DNA of 54,342 bases from positions 1 through 54,342 of the forward strand of contig CAJUCI010000018.1 in NCBI GenBank assembly GCA_910584825.1, written 5' to 3'. Source of the stretch: an uncultured Duncaniella sp. (GTDB lineage Bacteria; Bacteroidota; Bacteroidia; Bacteroidales; Muribaculaceae). The notes under the pieces were generated by a model that ran no database searches, was not told the origin of the DNA, and saw nothing but the letters and a program-made list of their open reading frames with translations. This document shows positions 16,705 through 24,588 of this stretch, piece after piece (position 1 is the first letter of the stretch; each line of letters opens with the position of its first letter). A program made the position numbers and the translations under genes.

Positions 16705-18000
16705 TCACTTTCTGAGCCCCGAGATGGCATTGACGATATTGAGACGCGAGGCTCGCCAGGCAGGAATGCCCGAACTGAGCAGATTGAGGATAAAGCAGAA
16801 GAGGAGTGCCCAAAGGAACGTGGACACATGTATGAGCGATGACACCCCGACACGCACTGCGGGAATATCACCCGAGTCGCTCAGGCCGAAGAGGAAATCC
16901 TGGGCAAGGAGCGCGAACACTACGCTCAACGCCATGCCTATGACACCGGCCATCAGTGTGACAATGAGATTCTCGCCGAGAATCATGAGGAGCGTCTCGT
17001 TGCGGGTGCATCCGAAGGCACGGCGCACTCCTATCTCGGCCGTGCGGGTGCGCAACCGGCTCTCGGTCATGCTGCTGAGATTGACTGCCGGGACTATCAG
17101 GAGGATGAGATAGACAATCAACCGACGCATGCGCACGGCATCCATGTCAGGCTCAACATTACTGCCTACCACTACCACCTCAGCCTCCTTATAGCTGTCA
17201 TACGGGCGGTTGAATGTCTGTATAGCCCACATGGTCGGGGCTATCTCCTTGTTATAGTGTGCGACAGCGGCATTAAATTCGGCGCGGACAGCATCGAAAT
17301 CACCGGCATTGCGCGCAAGTATCGTGGCTGACAGCCGCCCCATAATATCACTGTTCCAGTTATTCTTATACTCATCCTGCGATGTGAAGGGGACGAATAC
17401 ATGCCCGTAAGTGCGCGCTGAGAGCTGTGACACATCGCGAATCACACCACACACCGTGTAGGGCACATAATTGAGCCGGAACTCGCGGCCAATGACATCG
17501 GTGGAGCCGAAAACCACGCGGGCGGTATTCTCGGTAATCACAGCCACGGGAAGTCCGGCGTCAAACTCGGCCTTGCCGAAAGGATGACCGGCGATGAAAT
17601 CGTAGTCAAACACCCGCCAGAACGCATCGTCGATATGACGCAGCTCTACAGCCGAGGGCACCGCTCCGACCTCGTTGGCAAGGGCACTGGTAGAGCCAGT
17701 GATGTAGGCGGTGATGGCCTCGGGGGTCTTCATGTCGCCGAACACCCCCTTGAAAGTCTCGTAGCTCATCGGGCCGTTGGACTGGTAATACTCGTTTTCG
17801 GTTGATTTTATGGAGGTCCATGTGTTATACAGCATCCTTGGGCGGTTGGACTCAGGAGCGATTGACGCGGTGCTGACCTCCGACACCATCACCATGACCA
17901 TTATAAGAAATATCGCAAGGGCCGTGCCTATGACGGTGACTGTGCCTATGACGGGCTGACGCCTGAGATTGAGACATACGGCCCGGAAATTTATTTTCAT
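16705..18000 (-). CDS. ABC transporter permease, MacB/FtsX type (first)
   Basis: A 431-aa MacB-type permease. It has an N-terminal membrane helix (about 18-40), a large periplasmic domain (about 45-285) containing GHPFGKAEFDAGLPVAVITENTA, and a C-terminal FtsX domain with three membrane helices (near 288-305, 340-365 and 385-410). The coupling segment TAEIGVRRAFGCTRNETLLMI is near 321. It ends with GIPAWRASRLNIVNAISGL. It follows the ATPase gene with 58 bp between and precedes the second permease. Two different permeases with one ATPase imply a hetero-dimeric transporter. Confidence 0.9.
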   Translation of the reverse strand: MKINFRAVCLNLRRQPVIGTVTVIGTALAIFLIMVMVMVSEVSTASIAPESNRPRMLYNTWTSIKSTENEYYQSNGPMSYETFKGVFGDMKTPEAITAYITGSTSALANEVGAVPSAVELRHIDDAFWRVFDYDFIAGHPFGKAEFDAGLPVAVITENTARVVFGSTDVIGREFRLNYVPYTVCGVIRDVSQLSARTYGHVFVPFTSQDEYKNNWNSDIMGRLSATILARNAGDFDAVRAEFNAAVAHYNKEIAPTMWAIQTFNRPYDSYKEAEVVVVGSNVEPDMDAVRMRRLIVYLILLIVPAVNLSSMTESRLRTRTAEIGVRRAFGCTRNETLLMILGENLIVTLMAGVIGMALSVVFALLAQDFLFGLSDSGDIPAVRVGVSSLIHVSTFLWALLFCFILNLLSSGIPAWRASRLNIVNAISGLRK

Positions 18001-18058
18001 TTTTTACTTCGAGTTTTAGTAAAACTTTAACACGCTAAATATCCGATATTGCAAATAG

Positions 18059-18727
18059 TTAGAATACTTGCCTACCATCAAAGAATCTGACTATGCGGTC
18101 GGTCTGACGGGCCTGTTCCTCATTGTGAGTCACCATCACAATGGTGCGCCCCTCCTCCTTGTTTAGGCTGTGAAGTATCTCCATTACCTCGGCACCCATC
18201 TTTGAGTCGAGGTTGCCGGTAGGCTCGTCGGCAAGGATGATTTCGGGGTTGCCGACAATGGCGCGGGCGATGGCCACACGCTGACACTGACCGCCCGAGA
18301 GTTGCGACGGCATGTGGCGCATGCGGTGGCCCAGCCCTACACGCTCGAGCACCTGACGCACGCACTCGCGGGTGTTGCCTTTGTCGGAACGATAGAGAAG
18401 CGGCAGCTCGACATTGTCCATGACATTAAGCGAATTGATGAGGTGGAAACTCTGGAACACGAATCCGAGATTGCGGTTGCGGAAGGCCGACAGCTCGCGG
18501 TCAGACATGTGTCCGATGTTGGTTCCGTTAATCTCCACTGTGCCCTCGGTAGGATTGTCGAGCAGACCTATGACATTGAGCAGAGTGGATTTGCCACAGC
18601 CCGAAGGGCCCATGATACTGAGAAACTCCCCTTTCTTGACTGTGAGATTTACATTGTCGAGAGCCACGGTCTCGATTTCGTTCGTGCGGTAGACTTTCGT
18701 TATGCCGCTGAGTGTGATAATTGACAT
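18059..18727 (-). CDS. ABC transporter ATP-binding protein (LolD/MacB type)
   Basis: A 222-aa ATPase driving the MacB-type exporter. Walker A GPSGCGKST is near residues 39-47, with the Q-loop in FVFQSFHLINSLNVMDNVELP. The signature is LSGGQCQR, Walker B is IILADEPTGNLDS, and the H-loop is VTHNE. This length and motif set is the separate-subunit LolD/MacB subclass. It is cytoplasmic. It is second in the leftward operon, 13 bp after the membrane-fusion protein gene. Confidence 0.96.
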   Translation of the reverse strand: MSIITLSGITKVYRTNEIETVALDNVNLTVKKGEFLSIMGPSGCGKSTLLNVIGLLDNPTEGTVEINGTNIGHMSDRELSAFRNRNLGFVFQSFHLINSLNVMDNVELPLLYRSDKGNTRECVRQVLERVGLGHRMRHMPSQLSGGQCQRVAIARAIVGNPEIILADEPTGNLDSKMGAEVMEILHSLNKEEGRTIVMVTHNEEQARQTDRIVRFFDGRQVF

Positions 18728-18740
18728 AGTATAGTTATAA

Positions 18741-19991
18741 TTATTTGATTTTTATTGTCTTTGATGTCTTGTAGTCGCTCATGTCGGAGGTCACTACCTG
18801 TTCGCCCGGCTGCAGGCCCGACTTGACCTCAACGTATTCAAAATTGCTGTCGCCGAGGCTCACCTTGCGGCGCGAGACCGAAGAGCCGTCGGGCGAGAGC
18901 ACAAACAGCTCATACTCGCCCGCACCCTTGTAGAACGGAGCGTTGGGTATGCGCACCACGTCATCCATGACATCGTGCATCACATACACATCAGCCTTTA
19001 GCCCGGAGCGGAGGCGGGCCTTGTCGGCATCGTCAATCCGCACTGAGAATACGAGCATGCCGTTCTGCGACTGCGGCTCGACGCTCATGACCGACCCGTC
19101 GAGCCTGTGCTTTCCGGCCTTGATGACCGCGCGCGCCCCCTCGCGGATACGGTCGGCATACGAGTCGGGGGCCTGGGCCTTGATTTTAAAATGCGAGAGG
19201 TCAGAGATTATGGCTATGCGCTCACCCTCAGCTATCTTCTGCCCTATCTGGTCGTTGATATATGTCAGTGTGGCTGAGCGCGGGGCGCGGATGCGCGCGT
19301 CGTCGAGTGTGCGCTGCATCTCACCTATATTATTATTGAAGATGCTTATTTCAAGTTCCTTCATGCGCTTGTCGGCCACAGCCATGCGACGCTCACCGTC
19401 AAGCTGCTGGCGCAACTGGTCGAGGGCAAGGAGGCCGGTGCGATAGGCCAGCTCGACCTCGCGCACCTTGTCGCCGGTACCCGAGCCGAGGCTGTCGAGA
19501 TAACGTTCATTGGAGAGTTCGACTTTCAGGCGGTCCACCTCCATCTGCTTGACCTTAATCTGCATCTCTATGTTACTGAGCGATGTGTGGCTCGTGGCGT
19601 CTTGGCGGTCAAGCTCCACCTGCTTCATGCGCATCTGGTCGGTGAGCTTGCGCATCTCGGTCTCGGCACTCTGGAGGTCGAGCCTCAGGAGCGGTGTGCC
19701 GGTCGCGACACTGTCGCCCGCCTTGCAGTAGACCTCGACAATGCGCGAGTTGATGGGTGACGTGATAATCTCCTCAAATGCCGGGACCACTGTGCCGGAA
19801 CTGTTGACCGATGCCTCGATGGTGCCGCGCGTGGCCTCGCCGAATGTGAGGTTGGCACGGTTGACGCTCGACGACGTCAGTGACATCGCAAGGCCCAACA
19901 GTGCCACGACCGACAGGGCGATGCACGCGATGACGGCTATGCGCTTGCGACGAGCCCGGAGGAGCTGTGTTTTCGGAATTTCTCTATCCAT
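18741..19991 (-). CDS. HlyD/MacA-family periplasmic adaptor
   Basis: A 416-aa membrane-fusion protein linking the permeases to the TolC-like channel. ATG 19991 (MDREIPKTQLL) puts a single N-terminal anchor helix at about 20-40 (IAVIACIALSVVALLGLAMSL). An upstream in-frame start would add an unrelated extension and pass through the sigma-54 promoter. A lipoyl/barrel half (SPINSRIVEVYCKAGDSVATGTPLLRLD) is followed by a long coiled coil (about 120-245) and the second half (RAPRSATLTYINDQIGQKIAEGERIAIISD). It is the first gene of the operon and lies directly under the sigma-54 promoter at 20029-20044. Confidence 0.93.
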   Translation of the reverse strand: MDREIPKTQLLRARRKRIAVIACIALSVVALLGLAMSLTSSSVNRANLTFGEATRGTIEASVNSSGTVVPAFEEIITSPINSRIVEVYCKAGDSVATGTPLLRLDLQSAETEMRKLTDQMRMKQVELDRQDATSHTSLSNIEMQIKVKQMEVDRLKVELSNERYLDSLGSGTGDKVREVELAYRTGLLALDQLRQQLDGERRMAVADKRMKELEISIFNNNIGEMQRTLDDARIRAPRSATLTYINDQIGQKIAEGERIAIISDLSHFKIKAQAPDSYADRIREGARAVIKAGKHRLDGSVMSVEPQSQNGMLVFSVRIDDADKARLRSGLKADVYVMHDVMDDVVRIPNAPFYKGAGEYELFVLSPDGSSVSRRKVSLGDSNFEYVEVKSGLQPGEQVVTSDMSDYKTSKTIKIK

Positions 19992-20028
19992 TGCTAAAAT
20001 GTGCGTAAAGTTTTTTTGCCAACAATAT

Positions 20029-20044
20029 AGCACGAACCGTGCCA
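20029..20044 (-). promoter_or_regulatory. Sigma-54 promoter of the efflux operon
   Basis: The minus strand reads TGGCACGGTTCGTGCT. The invariant GG (-24) and GC (-12) are exactly 10 bp apart, and the first seven bases equal the consensus TGGCACG. Transcription would begin near 20018, about 27 nt before the adaptor ATG. The divergent gene encodes an NtrC-type activator with an intact GAFTGA loop. Confidence 0.75.
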
Positions 20045-20099
20045 AACTCGCAAATAGCTGATAATCTGAGTAATCCATAAAACACATGGTGTACGAAAT

Positions 20100-20138
20100 C
20101 GGACACTTTTACGCAAACGGACAGTGCAAACCGTACAG
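20100..20138. promoter_or_regulatory. Candidate activator sites upstream of the sigma-54 promoter
   Basis: Three CGKACA words in the same orientation: CGGACA at 20100-20105, CGGACAG at 20118-20124 and CGTACAG at 20132-20138. They lie 55-95 bp upstream of the sigma-54 promoter, a usual distance for NtrC-family enhancers. The repeats are short, so this is tentative. Confidence 0.35.
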
Positions 20139-20151
20139 CTGAAAAACGGTG

Positions 20152-20182
20152 ATTGAAACCGAGGAATTTTTTACTATCTTTG
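20152..20182 (+). promoter_or_regulatory. Promoter of the two-component system
   Basis: ATTG (20152-20155, one base off TTTG), 19-bp spacer, TATCTTTG (20175-20182). The ATG at 20188 is 5 bp after the box, so the transcript would be leaderless. Confidence 0.5.
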
Positions 20183-20187
20183 CTGTC

Positions 20188-21531
20188 ATGATACTTATTG
20201 CTGACGATGACAAGACAGTGCTGCTGTCGCTAAAACTGATGCTCACGCGCAAGGGTTACGAGGTGATGACCGCGACCTCGCGCGAGGAGGCTATGTGCAT
20301 TGTGCGCGAACGCGAGCCGAGGCTGATACTCATGGACATGAACTATTCGCTCTCGACCTCGGGCGACGAGGGGCTGATACTCCTGCGCCAGGTCAAGCTG
20401 TTCCGCCCCGACACCCCCGTGATACTCATGACGGCCTGGGGGAGCATACCGCTGGCAGTGAAGGGCATTCAGGCCGGGGCGTTTGACTTCGTGACCAAGC
20501 CGTGGGACAATGACACGCTGCTCGGCAGGATAGCCACGGCTCTCGAACTGACCGAGAAAGAGAGTGACGGCGATGTCATCGGCGGCAAAAATTTTGACCG
20601 GGGCAGAATCATAGGCAAAAGCCCCGCGCTGATGAAGGTGCTCGACACCGTGGCGCGCGTGGCGGCGACTGATGCGTCAATACTCATTATGGGCGAGAAC
20701 GGCACCGGCAAGGAGCTGATAGCCGAGGCCGTCCATGCCAACAGCCGACGCGCCAACGGGCCGTTCATCAAGGTAAACCTCGGCGGCATTTCGCAGAGCC
20801 TGTTTGAGAGCGAGATGTTTGGACACAAAAAGGGTGCGTTCACCGGGGCGGTGAGCGACCGCAAGGGGCGGTTTGAGCTTGCCGACAAGGGCACGATATT
20901 TCTCGACGAAATTGGCGACCTCGACCCGTCATGCCAGGTGAAACTGCTGAGAGTGCTACAGGAGCAGACCTTCGAGCCGCTCGGTGACAGTCGCACCCGC
21001 CGCACCGACATACGTGTGGTGTGCGCCACAAACGCCGACCTCCCCACGATGGTAGGTGACGGTCGGTTTCGTGAGGACCTATATTACCGCATCAATCTCA
21101 TCACAGTGACGCTTCCACCGCTGCGTGAGCGTAGGGAGGACATACCACTGCTCGTGCGGCATTTCGCATCACAGCACTCAGGCAACGGCCCCGCGCCCGA
21201 AATCACCGACGATGCCATGCGCTACCTGTCGACACTCCCCTATCCCGGCAATATCCGAGAATTGAAGAATCTCGTGGAGCGCACCCTGCTCGTAGGGAGC
21301 GAGGGAGCGTTTACAGCCGAGCATTTCGCGGCCCAGTATCATGCCCCGGCACAACCGCTCGGCAACACCGGGAGCGAGCCGCTGAAAGGTCTGACTCTCG
21401 AAGAGGTGGAGCGCAAGGCCATCGAGGAGGCTCTGAGGCAATATGACGGCAACCTCTCGCGTGTGGCTCTCGCGCTCGGCATAACACGACAGTCGCTATA
21501 TCGCAGAATGGAGAAATACGGACTGAGCTGA
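20188..21531 (+). CDS. Sigma-54-dependent response regulator (NtrC/AtoC type)
   Basis: A 447-aa activator of sigma-54 RNA polymerase. ATG 20188 (MILIADDDKTVLL) is the natural receiver start. The receiver domain (1-120) has the acidic DDD pocket and phospho-acceptor Asp in LILMDMNYS (near 50). The AAA+ domain (about 145-375) has Walker A GENGTGKE, the sigma-54-contacting loop GAFTGA, Walker B IFLDEIGDL and arginine-finger region FREDLYYRI. The Fis-type helix-turn-helix (NLSRVALALGITRQSLYRRM) closes the protein. It overlaps the kinase gene by 1 nt (TGATG). It is divergent from the efflux operon, whose sigma-54 promoter it most likely activates. Confidence 0.95.
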   Translation: MILIADDDKTVLLSLKLMLTRKGYEVMTATSREEAMCIVREREPRLILMDMNYSLSTSGDEGLILLRQVKLFRPDTPVILMTAWGSIPLAVKGIQAGAFDFVTKPWDNDTLLGRIATALELTEKESDGDVIGGKNFDRGRIIGKSPALMKVLDTVARVAATDASILIMGENGTGKELIAEAVHANSRRANGPFIKVNLGGISQSLFESEMFGHKKGAFTGAVSDRKGRFELADKGTIFLDEIGDLDPSCQVKLLRVLQEQTFEPLGDSRTRRTDIRVVCATNADLPTMVGDGRFREDLYYRINLITVTLPPLRERREDIPLLVRHFASQHSGNGPAPEITDDAMRYLSTLPYPGNIRELKNLVERTLLVGSEGAFTAEHFAAQYHAPAQPLGNTGSEPLKGLTLEEVERKAIEEALRQYDGNLSRVALALGITRQSLYRRMEKYGLS

Positions 21532-22907
21532 TGAAGACACGACTGATATTTTCACTGATATTCATACTCTGCATCATCGCCGCCGTCGGCGCGGTGATGG
21601 CAGTCAACGAGGCGGGGCACATGTCGGGCGGGATGAAGATAGCCTCGGCGGCATTCGTGTGCATAATGCTGCTGCTCATTGTGGTGTATCGCAAGATAGT
21701 GATGCCCCTGCGCGGGATAGCAGCGGGCATGGACCTGATACGCGCCCAGGATTTCAGCAGTCGGCTCGTAAAGGTGGGGCAGCCTGAGACCGACAGGATT
21801 GTGGAGATGTTCAACACCATGATGCAGAGCCTCAAGACCGAGCGTCTGCGCATACGCGAGCAGAACCATTTTCTCGACCTGCTGATATCGGTATCGCCAA
21901 TGGGCATAGTGATACTCGACTCGTATGACAGGATTACGATGTATAATCCCGCAGCCGGTGATTTTCTCGGGCGCAAGGAGCTGAAAGGGCTTAAATTCGG
22001 CGAAATCGACTCGCCCCTCGCCCCCGGCATAGCCACTATGCGCCAAGGGGACACACGCACATTGCGACTCAGCGACTCGAAGATTTACCGCTGCTCGCGC
22101 CTCTCATTCATGGACAACGGCTATGCCCATCCGTTCATACTCATTGAGCAACTGACCCGCGAGGTAATCAAGGCCGAGAAGCGCGCGTATGAGAAGGTGA
22201 TAAGAATGATTTCGCACGAGGTAAACAATTCAGTGGCAGGAATTAACTCTATGCTCTCGACTGTGGCCTCAATCATGAAGGAGCAGCCCGGAGAAGAGTC
22301 TGCCGAGATGGCCGGAATAATGGATGCTTGCGCCGACAGGTGCATGTCAATGAGCCGGTTCATATCATCGTATGCCGATGTGGTGAGAATCCCCGAGGCC
22401 AAATGCCGCATGGCCGACCTCAACGAGCGTGTGATGCGCTCGCGCGGGTTTCTTGAGTCGATGTGCAGCCGAGGCGGAGTGGAGATTGAGTTCAAGCTGA
22501 CCGAAAGCCCGATTGAAGTCATGATTGACGATGTGCTGTTTGAACAGGCCCTTATAAATATCGTGAAAAATTCGTTTGAGGCGATACGTGACAGGAGCAC
22601 AGGTGCACCCGGAGGCACAATTGGAGAGAAATATGCATCAATGCCTACGGAATGCACCGGGCGGATTGTCATAGAGACATCAGCCGAGACCGCACCGACA
22701 TTGACCGTAACCGACAACGGTGCAGGGATTTCCCCCGAAGCGCGCTCACATCTGTTCACCCCATTCTATTCATCCAAACCCGACGGCCAGGGATTAGGAC
22801 TGATATTCATTTCGGATGTGCTCGGCAAACATGACTGCCGGTTTAACCTGCACACATCGGATGCCGACGGGCTGACACGGTTTACAATCGTATTCCCGGA
22901 GCATTGA
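21531..22907 (+). CDS. Membrane sensor histidine kinase
   Basis: A 458-aa kinase, partner of the sigma-54 regulator (1-nt gene overlap). Two membrane helices (about 5-25 and 34-53) bracket a very short periplasmic loop (NEAGHMSGGMK), so the stimulus is probably sensed in or near the membrane. A HAMP-like linker (54-105) is followed by a PAS domain (about 112-215, SPMGIVILDSYDRITMYNPAA). The dimerisation helix has HEVNNSVAGI (His near 229), and the ATPase domain has INIVKNSFEAI (N box), VTDNGAGISPE and GQGLGLIFI (G boxes). This NtrB/ZraS-like layout fits stress-induced efflux control. Confidence 0.94.
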   Translation: MKTRLIFSLIFILCIIAAVGAVMAVNEAGHMSGGMKIASAAFVCIMLLLIVVYRKIVMPLRGIAAGMDLIRAQDFSSRLVKVGQPETDRIVEMFNTMMQSLKTERLRIREQNHFLDLLISVSPMGIVILDSYDRITMYNPAAGDFLGRKELKGLKFGEIDSPLAPGIATMRQGDTRTLRLSDSKIYRCSRLSFMDNGYAHPFILIEQLTREVIKAEKRAYEKVIRMISHEVNNSVAGINSMLSTVASIMKEQPGEESAEMAGIMDACADRCMSMSRFISSYADVVRIPEAKCRMADLNERVMRSRGFLESMCSRGGVEIEFKLTESPIEVMIDDVLFEQALINIVKNSFEAIRDRSTGAPGGTIGEKYASMPTECTGRIVIETSAETAPTLTVTDNGAGISPEARSHLFTPFYSSKPDGQGLGLIFISDVLGKHDCRFNLHTSDADGLTRFTIVFPEH

Positions 22908-22999
22908 ACGCCACCGCCGCAAACCCATCGGGCGGACTGATTGTTAGAGATTAAAGGCACACTTCTTTAAGAGCCTGAAAAATAACAATCCGCCTCACG

Positions 23000-24349
23000 A
23001 TGTCAACAAATACAACCTCCACCACACCCTCTGCCACACAGACGCCTCCGGCACAAAGCAACGAGTGGCATCTCGGTTCGCTACCTCCATCGGTATCGCT
23101 TTTCGTGCTCGCCGCGCTTATAGGTCTGCTGGCCGGACTCAGTGCGTTTGTGCTTAAAGAGACCATCAAATGGATGTCGCTCCTGTTAGTGTCGCATTTC
23201 CATAAACATGGCGTAAACTGGGCGTTGCTGTTCATACCGCTGGCAGGCATCATTCTGACTGTCGTGCTGCAACGCTATGGCCTGAAACGGAATATCGAGC
23301 ATGGCCTTGATAAAATCGGCGACATGGTGAGACGCGGACAGTACAATATCCCGGCCACCTACACCTATGGCCCGGTGCTTGCCTCAACTCTCACGCTCGG
23401 TTTCGGTGGCTCGGCCGGTGCAGAGGGGCCTATCGCATCGACCGGCGCGGCACTTGCGAGTCAGATGGGGCGTTGGGTGGGATTGCCCCCCAGGCTGATG
23501 ATGATTATAATCGGATGCGGAGCCGGTGCGGGCATCGCGGGAATTTTCAAGGCCCCCATTGGCGGAATGATGTTCACGCTCGAGGTCATGGGGATGGAGA
23601 TGACTACGGTGGCTGTAATCGCACTCACGATAGCGTGCGTGATTGGAGGCATGACCAGCTACGGTCTCACGGGTTTCTCGCTCGATGTGCCCCTGACACA
23701 TCCGCAGTATTTCGACCCGCATATGAGCGGATGGGTGATAGTGATTGGCGTGCTGTGCGGACTTTACTCCATATATTATTCGCGCATAAACCTGGTAATG
23801 CAGCGGCTGTTCGGGCTGGTGAGGTCACCGTGGCTCAAGGCGTTGCTGTCGGGCGGCATACTTTCGGTGCTGGTGTTTGTATTTCCGTCGCTTTACGGCG
23901 AGGGCTATACCACTATGGCACATCTGATTGACGGCAATCTGACAGCTGTCACCGATTTCAGTTTCTGGCACATGGACGGGAAGCCCACACTGGCCACGAT
24001 AGTGCTCGTGTGTGGCGGCGTAGCGTTGGTGAAATCATTCGCGTGCACGGCCACAAACAGCGGCGGCGGTGTGGCCGGAGATTTCGCGCCGACACTGTTT
24101 GCCGGATGTATGGCGGGATTCTTTTTCGGCGGGATTCTCAATGACGTTTTCGGCCTCGGTCTGCCGTTGGGCAACTGCGCCCTTATCGCAATGGCCGGAA
24201 CGATGTCGGGCGTCATCCACGCCCCGCTAATGGCAATGTTTATAGTCGTGGAGATGACAGGATATTACGGCATGATGTTCCCGGTGGCAATCTGCTCGGT
24301 GGTAGCCTATGCCACGGTGTGGTCGCTGACTCTCAGGAAACAAAGCTGA
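23000..24349 (+). CDS. ClC-family chloride channel/antiporter
   Basis: A 449-aa polytopic membrane protein of the ClC family, with about ten hydrophobic helices from residue 29 on. The anion-selectivity motif GSAGAEGPIASTGAAL is near 137, with the gating Glu position kept in AEGP. Further family segments are GCGAGAGIAGIFKAPIGG near 175, ATNSGGGVAGDFAPTLFAG near 350 and GTMSGVIHAPLMA near 400. No CBS domains follow, so this is the short form. The first 28 residues are Thr/Pro-rich and cytoplasmic. It stands as a single gene, convergent with the EF-G-like gene across a large palindrome. Confidence 0.93.
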   Translation: MSTNTTSTTPSATQTPPAQSNEWHLGSLPPSVSLFVLAALIGLLAGLSAFVLKETIKWMSLLLVSHFHKHGVNWALLFIPLAGIILTVVLQRYGLKRNIEHGLDKIGDMVRRGQYNIPATYTYGPVLASTLTLGFGGSAGAEGPIASTGAALASQMGRWVGLPPRLMMIIIGCGAGAGIAGIFKAPIGGMMFTLEVMGMEMTTVAVIALTIACVIGGMTSYGLTGFSLDVPLTHPQYFDPHMSGWVIVIGVLCGLYSIYYSRINLVMQRLFGLVRSPWLKALLSGGILSVLVFVFPSLYGEGYTTMAHLIDGNLTAVTDFSFWHMDGKPTLATIVLVCGGVALVKSFACTATNSGGGVAGDFAPTLFAGCMAGFFFGGILNDVFGLGLPLGNCALIAMAGTMSGVIHAPLMAMFIVVEMTGYYGMMFPVAICSVVAYATVWSLTLRKQS

Positions 24350-24397
24350 AACATGCACGAAGTGCCTTGTATGGGCACGATGTGATGCGTCAATAGC

Positions 24398-24527
24398 CAA
24401 GAAAGGGACAAAAAGACAAAAGAGACAAAAGCGACATAAGTTTATTATTTTCAAATAATCATTGATTATCAAAATAATATATTTCTTATGTCGCTTTTGT
24501 CTCTTTTGTCTTTTTGTCCCTTTCTTG
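24398..24527. repeat. 43-bp perfect inverted repeat between convergent genes
   Basis: Left arm 24398-24440 and right arm 24485-24527 are exact reverse complements over 43 bp. A 44-nt AT-rich loop between them contains the small palindrome ATAATCA-T-TGATTAT. The arms are strand-asymmetric: the left one is built from GACAAAA units (A/G-rich). There is no T-run or A-run at either foot and no flanking target duplication that I can see. It may serve as a bidirectional terminator or be a miniature palindromic element. Confidence 0.9.
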
Positions 24528-24588
24528 AATTATGACACAACTGCCATATATCAATCTAAAGGCACAGTCAAGTTATCGATTGCTATTA

